DNA of 64,000 bases, taken from contig CAZTZN010000002.1 in the NCBI GenBank assembly GCA_964617715.1, positions 1 to 64,000 on the forward strand. Reading direction: 5' to 3'. The notes under the pieces were generated by a model, which saw only the letters and a list, made by a program, of their open reading frames with translations, ran no database searches and was not told where the DNA came from. The stretch comes from JALGVA01 sp964617715 (lineage in GTDB: Bacteria > Armatimonadota > Zipacnadia > Zipacnadales > UBA5352). Made by a program: the position numbers and the translations under genes. The stretch's first letter is position 1. The number at the start of each line of letters is the position of its first letter. Positions 8,831 to 15,729 of this stretch are shown in pieces.

Positions 8831-9760
8831 ATGGCGCACGACCGACGTGTACAGCAGGAGCCCCACGAGGCCGTCCTCGACCCGATTCTTCTGTTCGTCG
8901 CCCTGGTGTGGGGCGGCAACTTCGTCGCCTACAAGTACCTCATGGCGCTGATCCCCGCGCCGGGCCTGCTGGCGGCGCGCTTTATCATCATCACGCTGAT
9001 CCTGCTGGCCGTGCTGGCAGGGCGCCGCCAACTCTTGCGCGGCAATACCCGCGCGATGTGGCTGCGGCTGTTCCCCGCCGGCGTGCTCATCATGGGCATG
9101 CAACAGGTGACCTTCGTCAGCGGCCTCGACCGCACCGCCGCCGGTGAAGGCTCGCTGCTGTTCGCCACCGCTCCGGTCTTCACCGCGCTCATCGCCGCCG
9201 CCATCGGCCAGGAGCGCATCTCGCGCGCCAACTGGCTGGGCGTCGCCGGGGCCATGGCCGGGACCGCGCTGGTCATCCTGGGCGGCGAGGGCGCCGCCCA
9301 GGCCCCGCCCACGCGCGTGACCGGCGACCTGCTCATGCTCGCCTCCTCGCTGGGCTACGCGGTGTTCATGGTCATCAGCAAACCACTGGGGCAGCGCTAC
9401 GGGGCGCTCAAGATCGTAGCCTTCGCCTATCTGTTCGGTCTGATAGTGGTCGTGCCGTTCGGGTGGCGTGACCTGCTGGCGGCGGACTGGAGTTCACTCG
9501 GGGCGCCGGGCTGGCTGGCGATGGCCTGGCTGGTGCTGCTCGCGGGCGCCTTCGGCTTCGTTGCGTGGTACTGGCGCATCGCCCGCACCTCGTCGTCGCG
9601 TGTGGCGGTCTACCAGTACGTCGTGCCCGTAGTAGCAATGATCGCGGCCGCGCTGCTGTTGGGGGAGCGACCGACCATGGCTCAGCTCGGGGGCGCCGCA
9701 CTGGTGCTCGCCGGACTCTACTTCGCCCGCCGCCGCACCGCCGAGATCGGTCCATCGTGA
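8831..9760 (+). CDS. DMT-superfamily (EamA) transporter
   Basis: 309 aa with ten predicted hydrophobic segments arranged as two EamA repeats (about 17-150 and 160-300), the classical drug/metabolite transporter architecture in the inner membrane. The first repeat opens with the VALVWGGNF type of helix usual for these carriers. Ligand cannot be told from sequence; family members export amino acids, nucleotides or sugars. It follows the LamG-GHL10 gene by 55 nt and may be co-transcribed. Confidence 0.88.
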   Translation: MAHDRRVQQEPHEAVLDPILLFVALVWGGNFVAYKYLMALIPAPGLLAARFIIITLILLAVLAGRRQLLRGNTRAMWLRLFPAGVLIMGMQQVTFVSGLDRTAAGEGSLLFATAPVFTALIAAAIGQERISRANWLGVAGAMAGTALVILGGEGAAQAPPTRVTGDLLMLASSLGYAVFMVISKPLGQRYGALKIVAFAYLFGLIVVVPFGWRDLLAADWSSLGAPGWLAMAWLVLLAGAFGFVAWYWRIARTSSSRVAVYQYVVPVVAMIAAALLLGERPTMAQLGGAALVLAGLYFARRRTAEIGPS

Positions 9761-9866
9761 ACGCCGCACGAACCTCTTCCGACGGCCTTCAGCGGCCAGA
9801 ATCGCCGCTCTGGCGGCCTGACCGAAAGACTTTCCACCCGAGCGCGCGCTTTTCTTCACATCATTA

Positions 9867-9895
9867 TTGACATTTGTGGCCGCATAGGATAAACA
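9867..9895 (+). promoter_or_regulatory. Candidate sigma-70-type promoter for the DUF2188 gene
   Basis: A perfect TTGACA (9867-9872) followed by a 17-nt spacer and TAAACA (9890-9895). It lies in a locally AT-rich island inside otherwise GC-rich DNA, 45 nt before the start of the small gene at 9941. The -10 is weak. Confidence 0.5.
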
Positions 9896-9940
9896 ACACT
9901 CGATGGCCTGAAGAATCCTGTCGCAAAAGGTGTGGTCTAC

Positions 9941-10165
9941 ATGGCGAAGGCCAAGCCCAAGAAGGCAGCACGGGCCGTGCATGTACAACTTGACGGCGAG
10001 AACTGGGCCGTCATTCGCGAGGGCAACAAGCGCCCAACGGCAAAGTTCGATACGCAGAAGGCGGCTTGGGCAGAGGCCCTGAAGATGGCCAGGAAGGACA
10101 AGGCCAGGGCGATCAAGCACGGCAAGGACGGCTCCGTCAAGCAGACCAGGGACTTCGGCGCGTAG
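9941..10165 (+). CDS. DUF2188-family small protein
   Basis: 74-aa basic protein matching the DUF2188 pattern: a strand ending NWAVIREG, then FDTQKAAWAEA with a helix, and a C-terminal KHGKDG turn. In this family short proteins of the same shape are widespread and uncharacterised. The lysine-rich N-terminus (six Lys/Arg in the first eleven residues) is an addition. ATG at 9941 is preferred because AAAGG ends 10 nt before it; GTG at 9932 is only 1 nt from that site. It stands alone behind its own promoter-like sequence. Confidence 0.8.
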   Translation: MAKAKPKKAARAVHVQLDGENWAVIREGNKRPTAKFDTQKAAWAEALKMARKDKARAIKHGKDGSVKQTRDFGA

Positions 10166-10204
10166 CCAATAACAGCCACGGACACTCCACATCATGGCCA
10201 TAAT

Positions 10205-10236
10205 GTGACAGCACGTCGTCGAGGACGTGCTGTCAC
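10205..10236. terminator. Perfect 13-bp inverted repeat between convergent genes
   Basis: GTGACAGCACGTC at 10205-10217 and its exact complement at 10224-10236, separated by a 6-nt loop. It lies between the convergent DUF2188 gene and the URO-D-like gene and covers the latter's stop codon. There is no T-tract on either side, so it may be a bidirectional Rho-type or structural 3' end rather than a classical intrinsic terminator. Confidence 0.6.
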
Positions 10237-11324
10237 GAGTTCCTGGCAATCCACTCCAGAGCCCGCTCCATTTCCTCCACATTCGGCGCGCTGGTAGTGT
10301 AAAACAGCCGGTCGGGCCGCAGGCGCTGGTGAAAGACCGGCAGCTCTTCGAGCGAACAGTAAACCATCACGCTCTTGCCCCGCTTCTGCACCTCCTCCAG
10401 CAGGTCCAGCCACTGCACGAGCGGGGGATTGCCCGCGCCCGGCACCCACTGGATGCAGTCGATCCCCTCGATGGCCATCAGGTCGTCCATGTGTACCAGC
10501 GACGTCGGCCCGTCCCAGTGGTAGATGCAGTGCTCCAGGTGCTGCGACTCGCACTCAAGGTCGGGCAGGATGAGGCTGCGGAAGTGCTCGGGGCCCACCA
10601 GCGCCGCGAAGTCGCACTGGATGGTATTGCACTTGCCGTCGCACCAGGCTCCTATCCACCCCGCGCCGGTGCCCGCCCGGTCCATGGCTCCGTCGGCGTA
10701 GAGTATGTCATACACCGGCGCATACAGCGCCCGCACCTGGTCGTTGGCCTCTGCGACCAGGTCAGGGCAGTCGTAGAGGTCGATGCAGAAGCGCGAGGCG
10801 CCGCGGATTGCCTCCAGGGCGTCCAGGTTCGAGTGCAGGTCAAGGTGCGACACCAGCCAGCGGCCCTCCGCGACCTCTCCCATGCGCTGCATCAGTTTCC
10901 GGATGCGGGTCCAGTAGGGGCTCTCGTCGTGGATCCGCAGCGGCAACACCTGGCGCCAGTCTTCGACGAAGGTCACGGCCCAGCTCGTCTGGTGCTCGTG
11001 ATCTTTCGCGAACGCCAGTTCCGCGCCCAGGAAGGACGCGAAGATGTCCGGGCCGAAGCCCGGCGAGAACATGGGCATGGCGTCGCCCCCCCAGTGGATG
11101 GTCTGCATGTACGCGTCCATCTGCGCGACCAGCTCATCCAGCGGGTCGTGGAGCATGGTCCAGTAGGTCGGGCGGGGCGTCGGCTCAGCGTCGGGGTTCG
11201 GGCAGGTGATGACCACCGGCGGGCGGTCGAGCATCTCCCCGTTCCAGAACGCCTCCCAGCGCGCGGCGGCCTCGTGGAAGTCAGGCTTGAGCGCGAGCGG
11301 GCTGTCGGCAGGTCCGGTCGGCAT
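10233..11324 (-). CDS. Uroporphyrinogen decarboxylase (URO-D)-like protein
   Basis: 363 aa of the URO-D/methyltransferase-like barrel superfamily (COG0407-like), with the family's C-terminal segment DDLMAIEGIDCIQWVPGAG and an N-terminal RWEAFWNGEMLDRPPV block common to uncharacterised members. These are usually not heme enzymes; some are corrinoid or cobalamin-dependent methyltransferase partners, others have unknown roles in sugar-degrading loci. The start is set at 11324 (ATG) rather than a TTG at 11423 because the region between is unlike the family. It is divergent from the sugar-isomerase-like gene at 11465. Confidence 0.72.
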   Translation of the reverse strand: MPTGPADSPLALKPDFHEAAARWEAFWNGEMLDRPPVVITCPNPDAEPTPRPTYWTMLHDPLDELVAQMDAYMQTIHWGGDAMPMFSPGFGPDIFASFLGAELAFAKDHEHQTSWAVTFVEDWRQVLPLRIHDESPYWTRIRKLMQRMGEVAEGRWLVSHLDLHSNLDALEAIRGASRFCIDLYDCPDLVAEANDQVRALYAPVYDILYADGAMDRAGTGAGWIGAWCDGKCNTIQCDFAALVGPEHFRSLILPDLECESQHLEHCIYHWDGPTSLVHMDDLMAIEGIDCIQWVPGAGNPPLVQWLDLLEEVQKRGKSVMVYCSLEELPVFHQRLRPDRLFYTTSAPNVEEMERALEWIARNS

Positions 11325-11392
11325 GGGCGACCACCATGAGTGGGTTGGCTGGCCGGCGATGCGGCCTTCGCCGCACAGTGGCCGCGTCCCTT

Positions 11393-11436
11393 CGCAGGAG
11401 GTGTTGCTGCCCCCGAAGGGCAATTGCTCGCATGTG
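11393..11436 (+). repeat. Intergenic CAGG...GCAATT element, copy F
   Basis: CAGG at 11395, AAT core at 11422 (27 nt on) and CATG 9 nt later. TGCCC and GGGCA make a 5-bp stem with a CCGAA loop. It ends 28 nt before the start of the gene at 11465. Closest to copy E in sequence. Confidence 0.55.
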
Positions 11437-11464
11437 CGCAGACAACCGCCACCGGTCAGGGGCG

Positions 11465-12250
11465 ATGACCATGCAGTACGGGATCCGCGAGACGCTGATG
11501 GGAGCCGATATCACGCTGGAGGAGAAGTTCCGCCGCGCCCGCGACCTGGGCTTCGACGGCATCGAGCTGATAACGCGCAGCGCCCCGCAGATGCACGGAC
11601 TGATGGCGTTTGAGGAGGACGGGCGCGCGCGGCTGCTGGAGCTGAGCGAACAGTTGGGCGTGGTCATCTCGTCGCTGTCGCTGGCGACGTGGCGTGACGC
11701 CAACTGTCTCACCACCGATGCCGACGAGTGGGCCCGGGGCAAAGCTCATCTCATAGAGGCCATCGAGGCGGCGACCGCCCTGGGCTGCGCCGGTATCCTG
11801 CTGCCGCATTTCCAGACGATGGAGCCCCACCTCGAAGACCCGCGGCTGGAGCCGGATCTGCGTGGCATCCGCGAGGCGGTGGAGGAGGCGGGCAACCGGC
11901 AGATTGTCGTGTGCGTCGAATGCACCGTCGGCATCGAGACCATGCAGGCGGTGGTCGAGATCGCCGACCACCCGCAGGTAGGCATCTACTACGACCTGGG
12001 CAACCTGCGCAGCACCGGCCGCGACCCGGCGGCGATGATCCGGGCGCTGGGTACGCGCGGGGTGAAGATGATTCACATCAAGGAGGCCGGCGCCGACCTG
12101 CTCGGTGAGGGGGAGGTCGATATGGCCGCAGTGCGCGACGCGGTTCACGAGATCGGCTACGACGGCTGGCTGGTGTTCGAGACCGCGCCCACCGACGACC
12201 CGATGGCCGCCATGCGCCACAACTTCACTGAGCTGCGCAGGTATCTGTAG
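11465..12250 (+). CDS. Xylose-isomerase-like TIM-barrel protein (sugar phosphate isomerase/epimerase family)
   Basis: 261 aa of the AP-endonuclease-2/xylose-isomerase-like barrel family. Family landmarks are the FRRARDLGFDGIEL helix-strand near residue 18, a CVECT strand carrying the metal-binding Glu near residue 153, the DLGN strand near residue 179 and MIHIKEAG near residue 202, which supply the usual E-D-H-E divalent metal site. Members isomerise or epimerise sugars or keto-sugars such as xylulose, tagatose or hydroxypyruvate; the substrate here cannot be named. The start at 11465 follows a GGGGCG site; the frame from 11336 extends into the divergent intergenic region. Confidence 0.82.
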   Translation: MTMQYGIRETLMGADITLEEKFRRARDLGFDGIELITRSAPQMHGLMAFEEDGRARLLELSEQLGVVISSLSLATWRDANCLTTDADEWARGKAHLIEAIEAATALGCAGILLPHFQTMEPHLEDPRLEPDLRGIREAVEEAGNRQIVVCVECTVGIETMQAVVEIADHPQVGIYYDLGNLRSTGRDPAAMIRALGTRGVKMIHIKEAGADLLGEGEVDMAAVRDAVHEIGYDGWLVFETAPTDDPMAAMRHNFTELRRYL

Positions 12251-12351
12251 ACGGGACCCTCCGGGCTGTGTGCCGGCTGGGGGCGTACCCCGGCACGGTG
12301 CGCCGTCGGACGTTGTCCATTTGGACTGGTAATCTGCGGCGAGAATATGTA

Positions 12352-12375
12352 GAATGTACGACAGGTGTACAATTC
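12352..12375. promoter_or_regulatory. Imperfect inverted repeat upstream of pseudopilin gene
   Basis: GAATGTAC (12352-12359) and GTACAATTC (12367-12375) form an inverted repeat with a 7-nt centre and one unpaired base. It overlaps two possible -10 hexamers (TAGAAT at 12350 and TACAAT at 12368). A protein operator is possible; no convincing -35 was found. Confidence 0.35.
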
Positions 12376-12397
12376 TATTCTTGCAGGGAGGTAGGAC

Positions 12398-13048
12398 ATG
12401 ACTCGACGAGGCTTCACTCTGATTGAGCTGCTGGTCGTGATCGCGATCATCGCCATCTTGGCGGCGATCCTGTTTCCCGTCTTTGCCAGGGCACGTGAGA
12501 AGGCGAAACAGGCGTCCTGTAACTCCAACGTCAAGCAACTCATGACCGCGTGTCTGATGTACGTTCAGGACTACGACGGCAACTACACGCTCGCATATCT
12601 GCACGGGGGCACCAACCGGTTCTGGTACCAGAAGTGGGAGCCCTACGTAAAGAACGCGCAGATCTTCCGCTGTCCCGCCAAGCCCAGCGGCATCGGCTAC
12701 TCGGGCGGATACGGCTACAACATCCGGGGGTTGGGCGGACAGAACACGGCGTCAGGCTATGACGGCTTCGGCTACTACTACGGCAGCTACGGGACCTGGA
12801 GCAACTCCGTGGTCAATGAGTCGGATATCCTGGCCCCCGCCGAGTCGATAGTCATCGGCGACCCCGGCTCCAACTCCTACGGCGGTCACGGCCTGTACCT
12901 GATCTTCTACAGCACTGAGGCCTACATCCCGGTCCTCCACAACGGGGGCGGCAACTACGGCTTCGCCGACGGCCACGCCAAGTGGCTGGCGGCGAACACC
13001 GTCTACCGGTCGCCTCTGTGCCTGGCCACCCGCCAGGGCATGCCCTGA
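12398..13048 (+). CDS. Prepilin-type pseudopilin with H-X9-DG C-terminus
   Basis: 216 aa. The N-terminus is a class III prepilin signal: RRGFTLIELLVV, cleaved by a PilD-type peptidase after Gly5 with methylation of Phe6 and Glu5 of the mature form retained, then a hydrophobic alpha-helix and the FPVFARAREKA/SCNSN block. The C-terminus has the processing-associated H-X9-DG motif (His, nine residues, Asp-Gly in GFADGHAKWL). Such proteins occur in many single-gene copies in Armatimonadota and Planctomycetota and are thought to be surface or type II-secretion-like pseudopilins. Preceded by a good GGGAGG site and followed by a strong terminator, so monocistronic. Confidence 0.9.
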   Translation: MTRRGFTLIELLVVIAIIAILAAILFPVFARAREKAKQASCNSNVKQLMTACLMYVQDYDGNYTLAYLHGGTNRFWYQKWEPYVKNAQIFRCPAKPSGIGYSGGYGYNIRGLGGQNTASGYDGFGYYYGSYGTWSNSVVNESDILAPAESIVIGDPGSNSYGGHGLYLIFYSTEAYIPVLHNGGGNYGFADGHAKWLAANTVYRSPLCLATRQGMP

Positions 13049-13070
13049 GCGCGGTCGTGCCACGCAAACG

Positions 13071-13098
13071 AGCCGGGCGCGGGATGCCGCGCCCGGCT
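13071..13098 (+). terminator. Intrinsic terminator after pseudopilin
   Basis: A 12-bp perfect stem (13071-13082 with 13087-13098), GATG loop, followed by TTCATCGTTCT. It lies 22 nt after the pseudopilin stop. Confidence 0.75.
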
Positions 13099-13137
13099 TC
13101 ATCGTTCTACCCCATCACTGTGACTGCTCTGCGCCGC

Positions 13138-13183
13138 GACAGGTTCGCTGCCCGGTGAGGGCGAATACCTGTCCTGCACGGCC
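13138..13183 (+). repeat. Intergenic CAGG...GCGAAT element, copy B
   Basis: The best-structured copy: ACAGGT pairs with ACCTGT, and TCGC with GCGA, giving a 10-bp stem with a 2-nt bulge (AT) on the 3' side and a 12-nt apical loop. CAGG is at 13139 and AAT at 13164. It ends 60 nt before the DUF4838 start at 13243. Confidence 0.65.
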
Positions 13184-13242
13184 GCGAGGCGTATCGGGCG
13201 CCGCCGATCTCGTGACAACGACCGGCTCTCAAGGAGCAGACA

Positions 13243-15702
13243 GTGAAACCGGGAAGAGCGCTTCTCATTGCCGTACTGGCTCTCGGAGCGACGGCGCTGC
13301 TCGCTCCGGCCGATGTGACCGTCGTGCGCGAGGGCCGGCCCGCGGCCGCCATCGTGCTGCAGCCCGACGCCTCGGAGCAGCTCGCCGAGGCGGTCGCCGA
13401 GATGCAGTCACTGATCGAGCGCTCGACCGGCGCGCGCCTTGAGATCGCTGAGGCCGCGCCCGAGGGCCTGACCGCCGTTCATGTTGGCCGGACGACCGCC
13501 GTAGAGGCGCTGAGTATCGACCTCGGCGACCTCGATGGCGACGGCTTCGTGATCGAGTTCCCCGACGAACGCACCATTGTGATCCTCGGGCCGACCGACT
13601 GGGGGACCGAGTTCGGCGTCTACGACTTCCTTGAGCGCTACGTGGGCGTACGCTGGCTCATGCCGGGGCCGGACGGCACGTATGTGCCCGAACGCGAGAC
13701 CATCACCATCACGCCCGAGCCGGTGCGCGACCAGCCGGCGTTCTTCTCGCGCAAGTACTTCGGCCTGGGCAACGAGGCCCAGTGGCTCTGGGCGCGGCGC
13801 AACCGGCTGCACGACCGCATCGAATTCCACCACAATCTCTACAGGCTCTTCCCGCACTCGGACGTCGAGGAGCATCCGGAGTTCTTCCCGATTCACAACG
13901 GCGAGCGCTACCTGCCCCCCGCGGAGACCTACTACATGCGCTGGCAGCCATGTTTCACCGCCCCGGGGATCGTGGAGACCGCCATCGAGCGCATCGTGCG
14001 CTACTTCGATGAGCACCCGGAGGCCGAGTCGTACTCCCTGGGCGTCACCGACGGCAGCGGGCACTGCGAGTGCGACAGTTGCCGGGCGCTGGACTCGGGG
14101 CGCAAGAACGCAATCGGCCGCGACCACCTCACCGACCGCTACATCACCTGGGCCAACGCCGTAGTCGAGGGCGTCCTGGAGCACCATCCCGACAAGTGGT
14201 TCGGCTTCCTGGCCTACTCTGAGATCTTCGAGCCCCCGGACCGCGTGCCGGTGCATCCCCGACTCATCCCCTACGTGACCTATGATCGCATGAAGTGGAT
14301 CGACCCCGAGATCCGCGCCGCCGGCGAGGAGGTCACGCGGCGGTGGGCGCAGGCGGTCCCGGTGGTGGGCTGGTACGACTACATTTACGGGGCCAGCTAC
14401 CTGGTACCGCGCGTCTACTTCCACGAGATGGCCGACTACTACCGGTCGGGCTATGAGGACGGGGTGCGCGTGCTCACCGCCGAGGCCTACCCCAACTTCG
14501 GTGAAGGCCCCAAGCTCTACGTCTCCCTCAAGCTGCAGTGGGACCCGTACGCGGACGTGGACGCGCTGCTCGACGAGTGGTACACGCTGGCGGTGGGGCC
14601 GGATGCGGCACCCTACCTCAAGCGCTACTATGCGCACTGGGAGGACTTCTGGACGCGGCGCATCCTCGACTCGGAGTGGTGGACCGAGCGGGGCCAGTAC
14701 CTGCGGTTCAATGTGCCCACCTACCTCGAGGATGTGTCGCTCGACGAGATTGCGCAGTGCCGCGAGTGGCTCGAGGCGGCGGTCGCGAACACGCACACGG
14801 ACAAGCAGCGCGCTCGCGCGAACCTGCTGCTGCGCGCCTTCGAGTACTACGAGGCCTCGGCCATCGCCTACCCGCGCAAGCGCCCCGCGCCGGAGTTGGC
14901 GACCGAGGCGGAGGCGCTGGCGTGGCTGGACAAGGTTGCGCTGGCCTCGCAGATGGCGGTCGCGCGCCGGCGCATGTCCGCCGAGGAGTTCGAGCCGCAC
15001 CCGTTCCTGCACCACTGTTTCCACATCGACCGCTATCCCCTGATCGCGGGCCGAGACTGGGGGGCGCGCGACCTGTGGACGCTGTTTGACTGGGCGGCGC
15101 GCTCGGAGGTCATGCGCACGCGGATCGAGGCCCTGACCGCCGAGGGGCAGCCGGAGGGCCTGCGCATCCACGCGCAGACGATGCTGCTGGCGCTGACGCC
15201 GGACATCGCCGCCATCAATGCCAACCCCTCGTTCGAGGACGGCGAGGGGACCCCGGCCGCGGGCTGGAGCATGTGGCTGCAGGACGGCGTGGGGACGCTC
15301 ACGCTCTCACAGGAGGCGGCGCACAGCGGGCTGTGGGGCCTGCTGGGCGAGGGGATACAGTACGGCGGCCCGATGCAGGTCCTCGACTTTGCACCGGGGC
15401 GCTACTGCCTGGTCGCGCGGCTGTTTGTCCCCGAGGGCCAGCCCGACGGTGGCTACGTGGACGTGACCCTCTACCCGATCGGCGAGGGCAACCGGAACCT
15501 GCCCGGGAGCGGGGTTTCCCGCATCACGCCCACGCCGGGTGTGTGGCATACGGTGGCGACCGTGATGGATGTGCGCGAGCCGCCGGATGGCGCCGCGCGT
15601 ATTCGCGCGGGCATCTGGGCGCGCGACTTCCCGCCCGGTAAGCGTATTTACTTCGACGACATCGTGCTGGTGCGCCTCCCTGATGAGCCGGAGGAGCACT
15701 GA
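13243..15702 (+). CDS. Secreted DUF4838 protein (alpha-glucuronidase-like N-domain), paralog 1
   Basis: 819 aa starting with GTG 7-8 nt after AAGGAG. Residues 1-23 are a signal peptide. Residues about 25-140 resemble the alpha-glucuronidase N-terminal (GH67N-like) domain, followed by a long DUF4838 region containing EFHHNLY, GVTDGSGHCECDSC and WYDYIYG blocks, then from about residue 660 a beta-sandwich carbohydrate-binding-like domain beginning NPSFEDGEG. DUF4838 proteins are secreted putative glycosidases of unknown specificity, frequent in Armatimonadota, Lentisphaerae and Planctomycetes. Only 27 nt separate it from its full-length paralog downstream. Confidence 0.85.
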   Translation: MKPGRALLIAVLALGATALLAPADVTVVREGRPAAAIVLQPDASEQLAEAVAEMQSLIERSTGARLEIAEAAPEGLTAVHVGRTTAVEALSIDLGDLDGDGFVIEFPDERTIVILGPTDWGTEFGVYDFLERYVGVRWLMPGPDGTYVPERETITITPEPVRDQPAFFSRKYFGLGNEAQWLWARRNRLHDRIEFHHNLYRLFPHSDVEEHPEFFPIHNGERYLPPAETYYMRWQPCFTAPGIVETAIERIVRYFDEHPEAESYSLGVTDGSGHCECDSCRALDSGRKNAIGRDHLTDRYITWANAVVEGVLEHHPDKWFGFLAYSEIFEPPDRVPVHPRLIPYVTYDRMKWIDPEIRAAGEEVTRRWAQAVPVVGWYDYIYGASYLVPRVYFHEMADYYRSGYEDGVRVLTAEAYPNFGEGPKLYVSLKLQWDPYADVDALLDEWYTLAVGPDAAPYLKRYYAHWEDFWTRRILDSEWWTERGQYLRFNVPTYLEDVSLDEIAQCREWLEAAVANTHTDKQRARANLLLRAFEYYEASAIAYPRKRPAPELATEAEALAWLDKVALASQMAVARRRMSAEEFEPHPFLHHCFHIDRYPLIAGRDWGARDLWTLFDWAARSEVMRTRIEALTAEGQPEGLRIHAQTMLLALTPDIAAINANPSFEDGEGTPAAGWSMWLQDGVGTLTLSQEAAHSGLWGLLGEGIQYGGPMQVLDFAPGRYCLVARLFVPEGQPDGGYVDVTLYPIGEGNRNLPGSGVSRITPTPGVWHTVATVMDVREPPDGAARIRAGIWARDFPPGKRIYFDDIVLVRLPDEPEEH

Positions 15703-15729
15703 CATATCACCGAGAGGACGGAGACGACC

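Noticed and set aside
12301..12397. A sigma-70 promoter with TTGGAC at 12321 for the first pseudopilin
   Set aside because: The nearest good -10 hexamers give spacers of 23 nt or more; kept only as an inverted repeat.
13408..15171. A 587-residue minus-strand frame opposite the first DUF4838 gene
   Set aside because: Shadow frame; low-complexity Val/Arg/His composition.
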